Origin: Maricaulis salignorans
Lineage (GTDB): Bacteria > Pseudomonadota > Alphaproteobacteria > Caulobacterales > Maricaulaceae
Reading direction: 5' to 3'
Length of the DNA: 64,000 nt
Assembly (NCBI RefSeq): GCF_900103475.1
Contig: NZ_FNHG01000009.1
Location: forward strand, 1-64,000
Under the pieces are notes generated by a model. It saw nothing but the letters and a program-made list of their open reading frames with translations. It was not told the origin of the DNA and did not search any database. A program made the translations under genes and the position numbers. Every line of letters starts with the position of its first letter. The first letter of the stretch is position 1. Shown here in pieces: positions 1 through 8,206 of this stretch.

Positions 1-117
1 ACCATCGACGAAGCCCAGGGCGCGACCGATGACTTCAAGATCACGCTGTGTGGTTTCAGCCGCGACGGGCGCCGTCAGGAGCGCGCCCGCGAGGATTGTC
101 AGTAGAAATTTCTGCAT
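1..117 (-). CDS. Exported protein of unknown function, N-terminal fragment
   Basis: A reading frame starts at an ATG at 117 on the minus strand and runs off the left edge, so only 39 residues are visible. Residues 1-20 form a typical signal peptide: a lysine near the start, a hydrophobic core, and a likely signal peptidase I site after APVAA. The mature part begins ETTQRDLEVIGRALGFVDG, which vaguely recalls a family of small alphaproteobacterial exported proteins with an RALGF motif, but this is too short to name. It is divergent from the PqiA-like gene across about 210 bp. The presence of an exported protein is fairly secure; its function is unknown. Confidence 0.6.
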   Translation of the reverse strand, partial: MQKFLLTILAGALLTAPVAAETTQRDLEVIGRALGFVDG

Positions 118-328
118 TGTGGAACCCTGCCCTTTTACGATCGCACCCGGGGGGAGAGTGCGTGTCGGGAGAGCGTGTAGTTTCCGGGCGTTAACCACAG
201 ACTTATTCCGGATCATACGTTATTACCTGCCGGGATTGCGTCGGCGCCGGTTCGGTCTGTTGTCAGACCTGCCGTCCTTTTGCCTGTATTGGACTTCAGC
301 ATTGGCGACCCCGGGGGAAGGCGAGATC

Positions 329-835
329 ATGACGAAGCCGCGAGCATTGGCCGATCAGGGCGCCGGGCAGACGACGACCGCCCTGCTGGTGTTAAGCTCA
401 TGCCTCTTGCCTCTGGGCCTCACCCTGCCAGCCCTGCGGACCACACAGTTCGGACTGTGGACGGGTGAACACTCGATTCTGGGCTTCGGTTGGGCCCTGT
501 TGCATGATGGTGAATTCCTGCTCGCCACTATCGTGTTAGGCTTTTCGGTGGTGTTTCCAGGCTTCAAACTCCTCTGGATGTGGCGGCTGCAATTTTCCCG
601 CGCGCCCGGCACCGGTGCCGGCCAGCTACGTTTTCTCGAGATGCTGGGCAAATGGTCGATGGCCGATGTGCTGGTCCTGGCCTTGGTAATTTTCAGCGTG
701 CGCGACAATCTCGTCTTCGCCGCATCCACGCTGCCCGGCGTCTATATTTTCGCCGCCGCGACCGTGCTGGCCATGTTCGCCTCGGGCCGCATCGTTACCC
801 AGCTGGGCGAGCGGACACGGGTCGCCGCGCCCTAA
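329..835 (+). CDS. Paraquat-inducible protein A (PqiA)-like membrane protein
   Basis: This predicted protein of 168 residues has four hydrophobic segments, at about 17-38, 66-88, 112-128 and 132-150. A single such four-helix unit is the building block of PqiA/YebS, inner-membrane partners of MCE lipid-transport proteins. The start at 329 is chosen because a purine-rich GGGGGAAGGCGAG lies just upstream; the frame stays open further 5' but that part has no membrane character. The canonical zinc-ribbon cysteines of long PqiA are absent, so this is a short single-unit form. Its last 4 bp overlap the end of the convergent MarR gene. Membrane placement is solid, substrate unknown. The Mla-type operon 6 kb away may be functionally related, but that is inference. 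Confidence 0.65.
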   Translation: MTKPRALADQGAGQTTTALLVLSSCLLPLGLTLPALRTTQFGLWTGEHSILGFGWALLHDGEFLLATIVLGFSVVFPGFKLLWMWRLQFSRAPGTGAGQLRFLEMLGKWSMADVLVLALVIFSVRDNLVFAASTLPGVYIFAAATVLAMFASGRIVTQLGERTRVAAP

Positions 836-1311
836 CCGCCCCTGAGATCGCGGGCGCGATCGCGCAGCCGGTCGAGCAGGGTCGAGAGCAGCGCGACTTC
901 GTCCGGCGTGAGCCCCGCGAGAAGCGCAGCTTCGGCTTCCAGCGCGACCGGCGCAATTTCCGCATAGATAGCCCGTCCCGCCGGCGTCAGTGCCAGCAGA
1001 TGTGAGCGCCGGTCCGCCCGGTTGCTCGAGCGCTCGATCACACCGCGATCGGCCAGCGACCGCACGGCGCGGCTGACCGAAACCTTGTCCATCGCCGTCA
1101 CATCGCACAGGCCCTGCGCCGTCACGGGGTGGCCCTCGCCGAGAATGGCGATCACGCGCCATTCCCAGATCGTGATCCCGAACCGGCTCTGATAGGCGCG
1201 CGCCACCATTGAGGAGACCTGGTTGGAGGCGATCGCCAGGCGGTAGGGCAGATAGTCGCCCAGCCGCAGGGCCGGCATGCCCGGCGTGCTGTTTCGTTTG
1301 GCTTCGTCCAT
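832..1311 (-). CDS. MarR-family transcriptional regulator
   Basis: This 159-residue protein has the length and layout of MarR regulators: helical N-terminus (YLPYRLAIASNQVSSM), a winged helix-turn-helix at about 40-110 including TIWEWRVIAILGE, DKVSVSRAVRSL and the wing-region NRADRRSHLLALT, and a C-terminal dimerisation helix rich in leucine. Such proteins are usually dimeric repressors released by small phenolic ligands. It is divergent from the FAH-hydrolase and isomerase pair across an 84 bp gap, so regulation of that aromatic-degradation pair is likely. The start at 1311 follows a weak purine stretch; an internal Met 12 codons in is an alternative. Family assignment is confident; the target is inferred from position. 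Confidence 0.85.
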   Translation of the reverse strand: MDEAKRNSTPGMPALRLGDYLPYRLAIASNQVSSMVARAYQSRFGITIWEWRVIAILGEGHPVTAQGLCDVTAMDKVSVSRAVRSLADRGVIERSSNRADRRSHLLALTPAGRAIYAEIAPVALEAEAALLAGLTPDEVALLSTLLDRLRDRARDLRGG

Positions 1312-1395
1312 ATCCGGTCTGGTGCCGCAAACGGGTTGCAGCGGCAAGCCAAAACTCGCTCGACGACGACCCGTTTGTCGCGCTATCCCAGCATC

Positions 1396-2031
1396 ATGAC
1401 CGATATCATCCCGACTCCCGACCTGCCGAGCCTGCCCATCGAAGACGATGCGCGCCGCTTCCCCGTCCGCCGCATTTTCTGCATCGGCCGCAATTATGCC
1501 GACCATGCCAAGGAAATGGGGGCCGCCGCCGAGGCGATCTTCTTCATGAAGCCGAGCGATGCGGTCACCACCGCGTCGCGAGTGCCTTACCCGCAAGCCA
1601 GTTCGGACCTGCACCATGAGGTCGAGCTGGTCCTCGCCCTCGGCGATGGCGGCGCGATCATGGGCTGCGCGGTCGGAGTTGATCTGACCCGGCGCGATCT
1701 GCAGGGCGCGATGAAAGCCAAGGGCGGTCCGTGGGAAATCGGCAAGTCGTTCGAGAATTCCGCACCGGTTGGCCTGTTGCGTTTCGGCCCCGTGCCCGAG
1801 CGCGGCGCCATATCGCTCAAGGTCAATGGCGTGCGCCGCCAGTCCGGCGATCTGTCGGAGATGATCCTGCCACCGCGCCGCGTCCTGTCGGAACTGGCGC
1901 GCTATTTCACGCTCAAGCCCGGCGACCTGGTGTTCACCGGCACGCCCGCCGGCGTCGGCCCCTTGCAGCGCGATGACCAGGTCAAGGCCGAGATTGCCGG
2001 CCTGCCGCCGCTGGAATTCACCATCAGCTGA
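1396..2031 (+). CDS. Fumarylacetoacetate hydrolase (FAH) family protein
   Basis: This 211-residue enzyme is a short, single-domain FAH-family hydrolase. Visible motifs are the N-terminal CIGRNYADHAKEMG, the metal-ligand segment HHEVELVLAL (two glutamates), GVDLTRRDLQ with the third acidic ligand, the conserved KSFENSAPVG, and GDLVFTGTPAGVGPL. The family cleaves C-C bonds of beta-diketones such as fumarylpyruvate; true tyrosine-pathway fumarylacetoacetases are about twice as long. With the next gene, a maleylacetoacetate/maleylpyruvate isomerase, it resembles the last two steps of gentisate or homogentisate breakdown. The two are separated by 24 bp and probably co-transcribed, divergent from the MarR gene. 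Exact substrate is not determined. Confidence 0.85.
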   Translation: MTDIIPTPDLPSLPIEDDARRFPVRRIFCIGRNYADHAKEMGAAAEAIFFMKPSDAVTTASRVPYPQASSDLHHEVELVLALGDGGAIMGCAVGVDLTRRDLQGAMKAKGGPWEIGKSFENSAPVGLLRFGPVPERGAISLKVNGVRRQSGDLSEMILPPRRVLSELARYFTLKPGDLVFTGTPAGVGPLQRDDQVKAEIAGLPPLEFTIS

Positions 2032-2055
2032 CGCCACCCCGGCACGGAGATCGCC

Positions 2056-2700
2056 ATGAAACCTGTCCTCTACGGCTATTGGCGCTCCGGCGCCGCCTAC
2101 CGGCTTCGCATTGCGCTCAATCTCAAGGGTATTGAATACGACCAGGTCGCGATCAATCTGAAAACCGGCGAGCAGAAGAGCGATGCCTGGCTGGCCATGC
2201 AGCCCCAGGGACTGGTTCCCGTCCTTAAATACGGCGATGCGATGCTGATGCAGTCGCCGGCCATTCTGGAATGGATCGAGGAGCGCTGGCCGCAGCCCGC
2301 CCTGCTGCCATCCGATCCGCTGGAACGGTGCCGCGTGCGCGCCTGGGCCGCGATTATTGGCTGCGACACCCACCCGGTGCAGAATTTGCGCATTCTCAAG
2401 GCCGTCGGCGATGATCTCGGTCAGGGCCCGGCGGGGATGAAGGCCTGGGCCCATCGCTGGACCCGCGACGGGCTGGCCGCGCTGGAGACCCTCGTCGCAG
2501 TCCACCCACGCTCAACGCCCTTCCTGCACGGTGACGCCCCCGGCCTGGCGGAGGTCTATCTCCTGCCGCAACTGGTCAATGCCCGGCGCTGGGAGGTCGA
2601 TCTGTCGGCCTTTCCGACGCTGATGGCGGCTGAAGCCGCCTGCCTCGCCCTGCCCGCCGTCCAGCGCGCCACCCCGGAAAACCAGCCCGACGCCGAATAG
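2056..2700 (+). CDS. maiA: Maleylacetoacetate / maleylpyruvate isomerase (zeta-class GST)
   Basis: The 214-residue length and the N-terminal thioredoxin-fold motif YWRSGAAYRLRIALNLKGIEYD are typical of zeta-class glutathione transferases acting as maleylacetoacetate or maleylpyruvate isomerases. The glutathione-site segment QGLVPVL...LMQSPAILEWIEE is present at about 50-77, and the all-helical C-terminal domain contains the DTHPVQNLRIL segment seen in this class. The enzyme uses glutathione to isomerise a cis double bond to trans. The product would feed the FAH-family hydrolase encoded just upstream. It ends 3 bp before the end of the convergent DUF418 gene. The symbol is by family; which of the two substrates is used is open. 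Confidence 0.85.
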   Translation: MKPVLYGYWRSGAAYRLRIALNLKGIEYDQVAINLKTGEQKSDAWLAMQPQGLVPVLKYGDAMLMQSPAILEWIEERWPQPALLPSDPLERCRVRAWAAIIGCDTHPVQNLRILKAVGDDLGQGPAGMKAWAHRWTRDGLAALETLVAVHPRSTPFLHGDAPGLAEVYLLPQLVNARRWEVDLSAFPTLMAAEAACLALPAVQRATPENQPDAE

Positions 2701-2703
2701 AGA

Positions 2704-3894
2704 TCAGCGCAGCCACGCCTGTGGCCGCCCGGCGGTGAGTGAACGCCACACCCATTCGACGGGGCCGTAGGAATAGCGTTGCAGCCAGAAGATCGAGCCG
2801 AAGATCTGAGCCACCCAGACCGAGACCAGGATCAGCGCGAGCCCCGTACGATCAATCTGACCAAATTGTCCCAGGCCCGGAAAGCCGACAAAGAGCAGGG
2901 TCATCAGAAGGGTTTGCAGGACGTAATTGCTGATCGGCATGCGCCCGACCGCTGCCAGTGCCGCACGCGCCGCGCGTGCCAGATCCAGTTTCGCCGCCAG
3001 CATGAAGGCAGCCGCATAGCCCAGGGCCAGCGCCAGGCTGCCGAAATACTGGGCGACACGGTTTTGCAGCACGGCCGCGGGAGAGAAGCCGGAGGCCATG
3101 GCATTCACGGCCCCGGCCAGGCACACCGCCACACCGAGCACCAGGGCGATCGCGGCAATCCAGCCATATTGACGAGCCGACCAGGTCCCGGTCAGGAAAC
3201 CGCTTCGCAGCCCGGCCATGCCGAGCAGAAGACAGCCGGCGATGCGACCGCTCATGAAGACGATCTGCATCATCTCCGATTGCAGGGCGATGCTCATATT
3301 ATAGCCGAGCCGCGCCAGGAAGCCGGTCCGGTAGAGCGCTTCAATGTCGGCAATCGCCTCGGGATTGAACCCCATCGCACCGGCCGCGGTGATGCTGTCG
3401 CCGATCAGCGCACCGATCGCACTGCCGGCCAGCAGCATCAGCCCGGTAAATCCGATCAGGCCAAGCCCCAGCCCCCACAGACCGCGCACCGTCATGCCAT
3501 TGGCGGCCACGACGATCATCGCGACCAGGGCGAGCGGCACCAGAATATCGCCATACCAGAATAAATGGGCATGCAGCAGTCCGAGCAGGAGCAACCAGCT
3601 CAAGCGCGGCCATTGCCGGGTCGGGTTCTGGCGCGCGGCCCCCACGCTCAAGACCAGCGCAGCGCCGAACAGTGCGATGAAAAGCGCCGTGCCCGACTGC
3701 GAGACCAGGGTCTGGATTACGAGCCAGACCGCGCGATCGCCCCAGCTGTCGAAATCACCCTGCAGGCCGGGAATATCGGCGGCGATCCAGACCAGGGCGA
3801 AGAGCTGGATATTGACCGCAAACATCGCCAGCACGGCAAAACCCCGCATTTCATCGAGGACGTCATGACGTTGCGATGGCGCATAATCCGGCAT
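2704..3894 (-). CDS. DUF418-family integral membrane protein
   Basis: This 396-residue protein has about ten hydrophobic segments. It shows the features of the DUF418 (YeiB-like) family: an N-terminal RHDVLDEMRGFAVLAMFAVN, the long polytopic middle, and a C-terminal region with GRMPISNYVLQTL and YSYGPVEWVWRSLT. Function of the family is not established; a transport or acyl-transfer role at the inner membrane has been suggested by similarity to acyltransferase-3 proteins. The start at 3894 is preferred because AAGGGAG lies 5 bases upstream, although the frame stays open 13 codons further. It is a single gene, convergent with maiA. Confidence 0.85.
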   Translation of the reverse strand: MPDYAPSQRHDVLDEMRGFAVLAMFAVNIQLFALVWIAADIPGLQGDFDSWGDRAVWLVIQTLVSQSGTALFIALFGAALVLSVGAARQNPTRQWPRLSWLLLLGLLHAHLFWYGDILVPLALVAMIVVAANGMTVRGLWGLGLGLIGFTGLMLLAGSAIGALIGDSITAAGAMGFNPEAIADIEALYRTGFLARLGYNMSIALQSEMMQIVFMSGRIAGCLLLGMAGLRSGFLTGTWSARQYGWIAAIALVLGVAVCLAGAVNAMASGFSPAAVLQNRVAQYFGSLALALGYAAAFMLAAKLDLARAARAALAAVGRMPISNYVLQTLLMTLLFVGFPGLGQFGQIDRTGLALILVSVWVAQIFGSIFWLQRYSYGPVEWVWRSLTAGRPQAWLR

Positions 3895-4043
3895 TTTTGC
3901 TCCCTTGAGGCGAATTCGCCCGGTTTCCGCCATATTCTTACGAAAGTTTCACCCCCGCAGCATGTTTCGGGAATTGTATCGAGTCTCAATAAATTTCATA
4001 ACTCAATCACGCATGCGGATACGCCTTGGGGTGCGAAAACGTC

Positions 4044-4307
4044 ATGATCCAGATTCTGGTCTCCCTGATTGAATGGTTTGCCGTGACGGGCTTGTCCGTC
4101 CTGGGCATCACCTATTCCCCGCCTTCAGCCTGCCACACTCCGGAGCCAACCGAATACCGGCAGGTGATCGCCTGGAACCCTGGCGGTGCCTTGAACGCAC
4201 ATGGTGGCACACAGGTTTCGAGCCGGGATTGCATCGCCGGGGCCGAGGTCAAGATTTACGGTTCGACACCGGTCTTCGTGACGCCGTCCGACCGGTACGA
4301 CAGCTAG
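4044..4307 (+). CDS. Small hypothetical protein, possibly exported
   Basis: An 87-residue frame starts at ATG 4044 with a hydrophobic N-terminus (ILVSLIEWFAVTGLSVLGI), followed by a polar region with two cysteines. It could be a signal anchor or signal peptide, which would suit a small envelope protein. No family is recognised. The ribosome-binding site is poor (GGGG about 14 bases upstream), and no co-transcribed neighbour supports it. It lies between the divergently oriented DUF418 gene and the TipN-like gene. It could be a spurious frame in a GC-rich intergenic stretch. Confidence 0.35.
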   Translation: MIQILVSLIEWFAVTGLSVLGITYSPPSACHTPEPTEYRQVIAWNPGGALNAHGGTQVSSRDCIAGAEVKIYGSTPVFVTPSDRYDS

Positions 4308-4478
4308 CTGGCCGGTTCAGGCAACCCGTTCCGACAGGCAAACTCCCATATTGCATAGATTATCTGTGTCGGCGGCGCGCTTCTGTGCCTATCATCTGTC
4401 ACAATGGCTCAATTGAGCCCTTCTGTCCGCAGACCCCGTCCGGGAGCACCCCTGCTCCACGGCCCGATCGAGCGCAAT

Positions 4479-6515
4479 ATGACCGAGAAAACGCTAGATA
4501 AATCAATCCACCTCGCCGAAATCGACCTGGCTGAATCCGCCACCGACCAGACTGTGTCGGCGGCAGGGTCCCAGGTCCCGGTGTCCGAATCGCCACAGGC
4601 TGAACCACACCAGCCGGGCCAGACGGAGGAACGCCCCGGTGGGGCCTGGCTCATCTGGCTAGCCAATAGTTTCGCCCTGCTGTGGGTCGGCGGCGCCACC
4701 GCCTTCATCTGGGGCGCCCTCGGGGTCCAGTCGCTCGAACGTCTCGGCCAATACGGTTTCGGACAATTGACCGGGCTGGCGGTTTTCGCGATCGCCCCGG
4801 CCTTGCTCTTCATCATGAGCGGGCTGATGGCGCGCGAAGTGGTCCGCAATGCCCATAATACGCGACGCGTCGAGCGCGCCATCCGCCGCCTGTCCGAGCC
4901 GGCCCAGTATGCGCGCCACGAGGTCCAGTCCCTGTCCCAGGCCGTGACCGGCGAAGTCGATCGCATCAATTCCGCGCTTGAGAGCGCTCTCGCCCGTCTG
5001 GCGGCGATGGAAGAAGTCATCAGTCATCACGCGGAATCGCTTGAACTCTCGGCGACCGATGCGCGTGACCGCACCGAGGAATTGCTCAAGGGGCTGCGCA
5101 AGGAGCGGCTGCGTCTCGGCGAGGTCTCTGAATCCTTCGATGACAAGGCCGCCCTGATTGCCGCTGCCATTTCCGACCAGTCCAAAATGGTCGCCGCGGC
5201 AGCCGAGCTGGCCGCCAACCAGGCCAGCGATAGCGGGCGCCGCATCCTCGCCAGCGTCGAGAGCCTGCAGGACGCCGGCGATTCCGTCACCGAGCGCAGC
5301 AATATCGCAGCCACGAAACTGTCGGAACGCACCGCGCATCTGCACGAGCTCGCCGACACGCTCAAGGAAAGAACCGACAATCTCGACGCCGCCTATGTCA
5401 AACATCGCGGCCGCCTGAGCGAGGCCGGCGAAGCCTTGCGCAAGGAGCAGGAGAAGATCGCGGCCGCCCTCGATTTCCATCGTGCCGAACTCGATGTGAT
5501 GGCGACCACGGCGCGCGACGGGGCCGACGCCCTGACCTCCGCCTCGACCGATGGCGCGGCGGCCTTCAAGAAATCTGTCGATGAAGCGCTCGAGCGGGCC
5601 CACAGCCTGGCCGGCCGTGTCCGGTCGGAATCCGAGTATGCGGCACGCGAGCATGAAGCCGCCCTGGCGCGCCTGATCGCCTCCGCCCAGGAAGCGAAAT
5701 CAATCTCCCAGGCCGCCATCGAAGCGATCGAGGCCCAGGCCGATGCGGTGACGCAGAAAGTCGAACACTCCAACGAGATCGCTTTCAATGCCGCCCAGCG
5801 CTCCGACGATGCCTTCCAGCAACGCCTGGCCGAGGCCGACAAGCTCACCGCACGCGCGTCACAAGTGGCCGACGAAGCGGCCGAGTCCGTCCGCCGGCGG
5901 CTTGAGGCCGTGCTGGCATCGGCCCGCGTCGAGACCCAGACCGTCGAACGTCATATCGACTCGATGACCGACCGGCTTGCCGAGCTGCCCGTCATGGCCC
6001 GCGAACGCGCCCAGGAGGCCGCCGACGCCCTGCGCCGCGGCCTGGAGGGGCTGAATGCGGCCGCCATGGTTGCCGCCGAGGAATCCCAGGAAATTGACGC
6101 CGCATTCCAGGCACGCATCCGGCAGAATTACGAATTGCTCAGCGACTTCATGTTGCGCATGGGCTCGGTGGCCGGTGGCCGCCGCGTACCGGATCTCGGT
6201 ACGAATGAACTGCCAGACCCGCTGCTCGGCCGCAAACGCAAGTCCGCGGACAGCGAAGACGCGAAAGCCGAGAGCGCCGAAGTCAGTGACGAGATGCATA
6301 CACCGCTGACCGGGCCACAGCCGCGCCGGGCCGCACCCCGCGGCGCCGAGAACAGTGTCGGTTTCCCGGAACGTGGCGCACGTCAAACCGGTGAGCCGGG
6401 CTGGCGCTGGAAGGATTTGCTCTCGAGCATGCCGGCCGAAGGCGAGGCCGACAGCGCTGACGGCGATACGGCTGCAGCCAAACGCCCGGCCAAGCGTGAC
6501 AAGGGCGACAGCTAG
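4479..6515 (+). CDS. TipN-like polar coiled-coil membrane protein
   Basis: The 678-residue product has two transmembrane segments at about 57-80 and 95-117 after an acidic N-terminal tail. A very long, mostly alanine/glutamate/arginine-rich region (about 125-570) with heptad character follows, then a disordered charged tail with a short GWRWKDLLSSMP motif near the end. This is the architecture of the Caulobacter polarity factor TipN: two N-terminal membrane helices and a large coiled-coil cytoplasmic domain. TipN marks the new pole and guides flagellar placement and chromosome segregation. The start at 4479 is chosen over a frame-open ATG at 4404. Assignment rests on architecture, not alignment; a generic coiled-coil membrane protein is the alternative. 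Confidence 0.5.
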   Translation: MTEKTLDKSIHLAEIDLAESATDQTVSAAGSQVPVSESPQAEPHQPGQTEERPGGAWLIWLANSFALLWVGGATAFIWGALGVQSLERLGQYGFGQLTGLAVFAIAPALLFIMSGLMAREVVRNAHNTRRVERAIRRLSEPAQYARHEVQSLSQAVTGEVDRINSALESALARLAAMEEVISHHAESLELSATDARDRTEELLKGLRKERLRLGEVSESFDDKAALIAAAISDQSKMVAAAAELAANQASDSGRRILASVESLQDAGDSVTERSNIAATKLSERTAHLHELADTLKERTDNLDAAYVKHRGRLSEAGEALRKEQEKIAAALDFHRAELDVMATTARDGADALTSASTDGAAAFKKSVDEALERAHSLAGRVRSESEYAAREHEAALARLIASAQEAKSISQAAIEAIEAQADAVTQKVEHSNEIAFNAAQRSDDAFQQRLAEADKLTARASQVADEAAESVRRRLEAVLASARVETQTVERHIDSMTDRLAELPVMARERAQEAADALRRGLEGLNAAAMVAAEESQEIDAAFQARIRQNYELLSDFMLRMGSVAGGRRVPDLGTNELPDPLLGRKRKSADSEDAKAESAEVSDEMHTPLTGPQPRRAAPRGAENSVGFPERGARQTGEPGWRWKDLLSSMPAEGEADSADGDTAAAKRPAKRDKGDS

Positions 6516-6587
6516 CCTGCCATCATTCGGTGAAACGGCCGGAACCGGTGCGCAACCGGGGCCGGCCCGTTGTGCCTCCGGCGCAAG

Positions 6588-6635
6588 TCACGGGCATGTC
6601 AGCTCACGGGCATGTCAATTCACGGGCACGTCAAT
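6588..6635. repeat. Three tandem copies of a 16-bp repeat
   Basis: Units at 6588-6603, 6604-6619 and 6620-6635 follow TCACGGGCATGTCAAT with one to two differences each, and a truncated fourth start follows at 6636. The array directly abuts the stop codon of the minus-strand lipoprotein gene, and every unit carries two TCA triplets (TGA on the minus strand). It lies in the convergent gap between the TipN-like gene and the Mla operon. Confidence 0.8.
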
Positions 6636-7256
6636 TCACCGGGCGGTCTGCACCGCGGTCCAGTCAGCCAATTCCTGGCTCACCTGCGTCGCGGCCTGAT
6701 CGAAAGCTGCGACGATCGCCCCGACACGATTGCTTGAGGCCCGCGCCTCGCCAATGAAAACACTCGAGCCCACGATCTGCCGGCCGCGGCTTGCGATCAA
6801 CCGCGTCGCCAGCCGCACGCGGACGAGCGGTGCATTGGAATCGCCGCGATCATAGACCGCCTCGAATTCACGCAGATCGAGCCGCAATTCATAGGCCGCG
6901 CGCACACCATCCTCCGGCAGGGTTGGCGCAAGATGGGACTCGCTGCCATTGAAGGTGTCGACGATCAGAGTCTGCATGATGCGGGGTGTCGGCGCGATCC
7001 AGCGGGCGGCAGCCATATAGGCGATGCGACCATCGGCCATCTGGATGGCGATCTCGTCACCGGCGAGGCCGCGCGGCGCTTGTGGCGCCACCACCTCGAC
7101 CACGGTCCAGTCCTCACCCGTCCATGTCCGCGCCTCGGGCGACGACAATCGGTAGACCGATGACGGGGTGGATTCCGGTAGCAGGGACACGCAGGCGGAG
7201 AGAGACAAGGCGCTCAGCGCCATCACAGCCAGCTTGATCGAAATGACGGGTTTCAT
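6636..7256 (-). CDS. ABC-type transport auxiliary lipoprotein (PqiC/DUF330-like)
   Basis: The 206-residue protein begins with a signal peptide ending in the lipobox LSAC (cysteine at residue 22), so it should be a lipoprotein. The mature part has features of the ABC-type transport auxiliary lipoprotein family: SVYRLSSPEARTW near the start, then PQAPRGLAGDEIAIQ, AARWIAPTPRIMQTLIVDTF and a C-terminal helical VSQELADWTA. PqiC-type lipoproteins partner MCE transporters at the outer membrane. It is the last gene of the Mla-type operon and overlaps the MlaD-like gene by 4 bp, which supports co-translation. Confidence in the family is high; the precise lipid cargo is unknown. Confidence 0.85.
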   Translation of the reverse strand: MKPVISIKLAVMALSALSLSACVSLLPESTPSSVYRLSSPEARTWTGEDWTVVEVVAPQAPRGLAGDEIAIQMADGRIAYMAAARWIAPTPRIMQTLIVDTFNGSESHLAPTLPEDGVRAAYELRLDLREFEAVYDRGDSNAPLVRVRLATRLIASRGRQIVGSSVFIGEARASSNRVGAIVAAFDQAATQVSQELADWTAVQTAR

Positions 7257-8203
7257 TGCGGCACCTCTACCGTTTGACGGGGCGAACCGGCGATGAAGCC
7301 GCCGGGATTGTTTTCAAAGTCCGACGCACTGCGCTCCATCGATTCAACCAGCCGGTTCAGCTCGCCAGCCGCCCGGGTCATGTCTTCCAGACCGTCCTGG
7401 GCAAAGGATTCCAGGGCGGGCTGGATCGCCTCGATCAGCCCGGTCGTGTCGGTCGCGGCCCGGTTGACGGCGATTGCCGCAGCCGTGGTCTCATTGACGG
7501 CGGTCGCCATCTCATTGGTCAGGAAGGCATCGGCGGTTACACCGAATTGCTGCAATGTGACGGCCGCGTCGGAGATGTCCGAAGCCGCCGTGTCGATACG
7601 ACCGATGGCGGCGCGCATTTCCTCGACCAGGACCTGTTCGGCATTCACCCGGTCCGTGATTTCACGCAGATTCTGCAGCGTCGCGGAAAACTCCTCGACA
7701 TTCTGGTCGCTGAGGAGTTCAGACAGGCGGAACAGGGTCAGCTGTGCCGCGTCGAGCACATCCTCGGAGCCTTCGACGAGTCCCTCAAGCTGGGCGCGCC
7801 GCGCGAAGATACGCGGCGGCTGCCGGCTGGCCGGGCTCAGCAGACGCTGGGCATCCGGGGCGCCACCGGAAATCAGGATATAAGACAGACCGGTCAGGCC
7901 CTGCGGCTCGAGCTGGGCAAAGGAATCGACGCGAACCGGTGTCTGCGCCAGCACACGGACCCGCGCGATGACGCGGCTCTGGCCGTCCAGCCCGAGCGAG
8001 GTGACTTCGCCGACCTGGATGCCGTTAAAGCGCACTTCGGCAGACTCGCGCAGACCGCGCACCGGTCCCTCGAATACGACATCGTAGAACGCATAATCCT
8101 CATCGAAGGAGACCTTGCCGAGCCAGACCGCGAAAACACCGCCGCCGGCGATCAAGATCAGCGCGAACAAACCGACCAGAACATGATGTGCCTTGGTTTC
8201 CAT
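7253..8203 (-). CDS. mlaD: MlaD-family MCE-domain substrate-binding protein
   Basis: A 316-residue protein with a single N-terminal transmembrane helix (about residues 8-29) followed by one MCE domain (about 38-118: VVFEGPVRGLRESAEVRFNGIQVGEV...LEPQGLTGLSYILISGG is split across it). The C-terminal two-thirds is a helical extension. MCE proteins form hexameric rings in the periplasm that conduct lipids between membranes. The longer C-terminus compared with E. coli MlaD (about 180 residues) is common in alphaproteobacteria and Mce-type systems. It sits between the ATPase and the auxiliary lipoprotein genes, with a 3 bp gap upstream and a 4 bp overlap downstream. Confidence 0.9.
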   Translation of the reverse strand: METKAHHVLVGLFALILIAGGGVFAVWLGKVSFDEDYAFYDVVFEGPVRGLRESAEVRFNGIQVGEVTSLGLDGQSRVIARVRVLAQTPVRVDSFAQLEPQGLTGLSYILISGGAPDAQRLLSPASRQPPRIFARRAQLEGLVEGSEDVLDAAQLTLFRLSELLSDQNVEEFSATLQNLREITDRVNAEQVLVEEMRAAIGRIDTAASDISDAAVTLQQFGVTADAFLTNEMATAVNETTAAAIAVNRAATDTTGLIEAIQPALESFAQDGLEDMTRAAGELNRLVESMERSASDFENNPGGFIAGSPRQTVEVPQ

Positions 8204-8206
8204 CGT

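Noticed and set aside
190-206. TTAACCACAG as a DnaA box or a CtrA half-site
   Set aside because: One mismatch to the DnaA consensus and only a single TTAA; no clustering that would suggest an origin.
1312-2505. Minus-strand open frame running in front of the MarR gene (frame open from 2505 to 832)
   Set aside because: It lies antisense to the FAH hydrolase and isomerase genes, which have clear motifs; only the MarR part is real.
6588-6635. Possible CRISPR array
   Set aside because: Units are directly adjacent with no spacers and only three copies.
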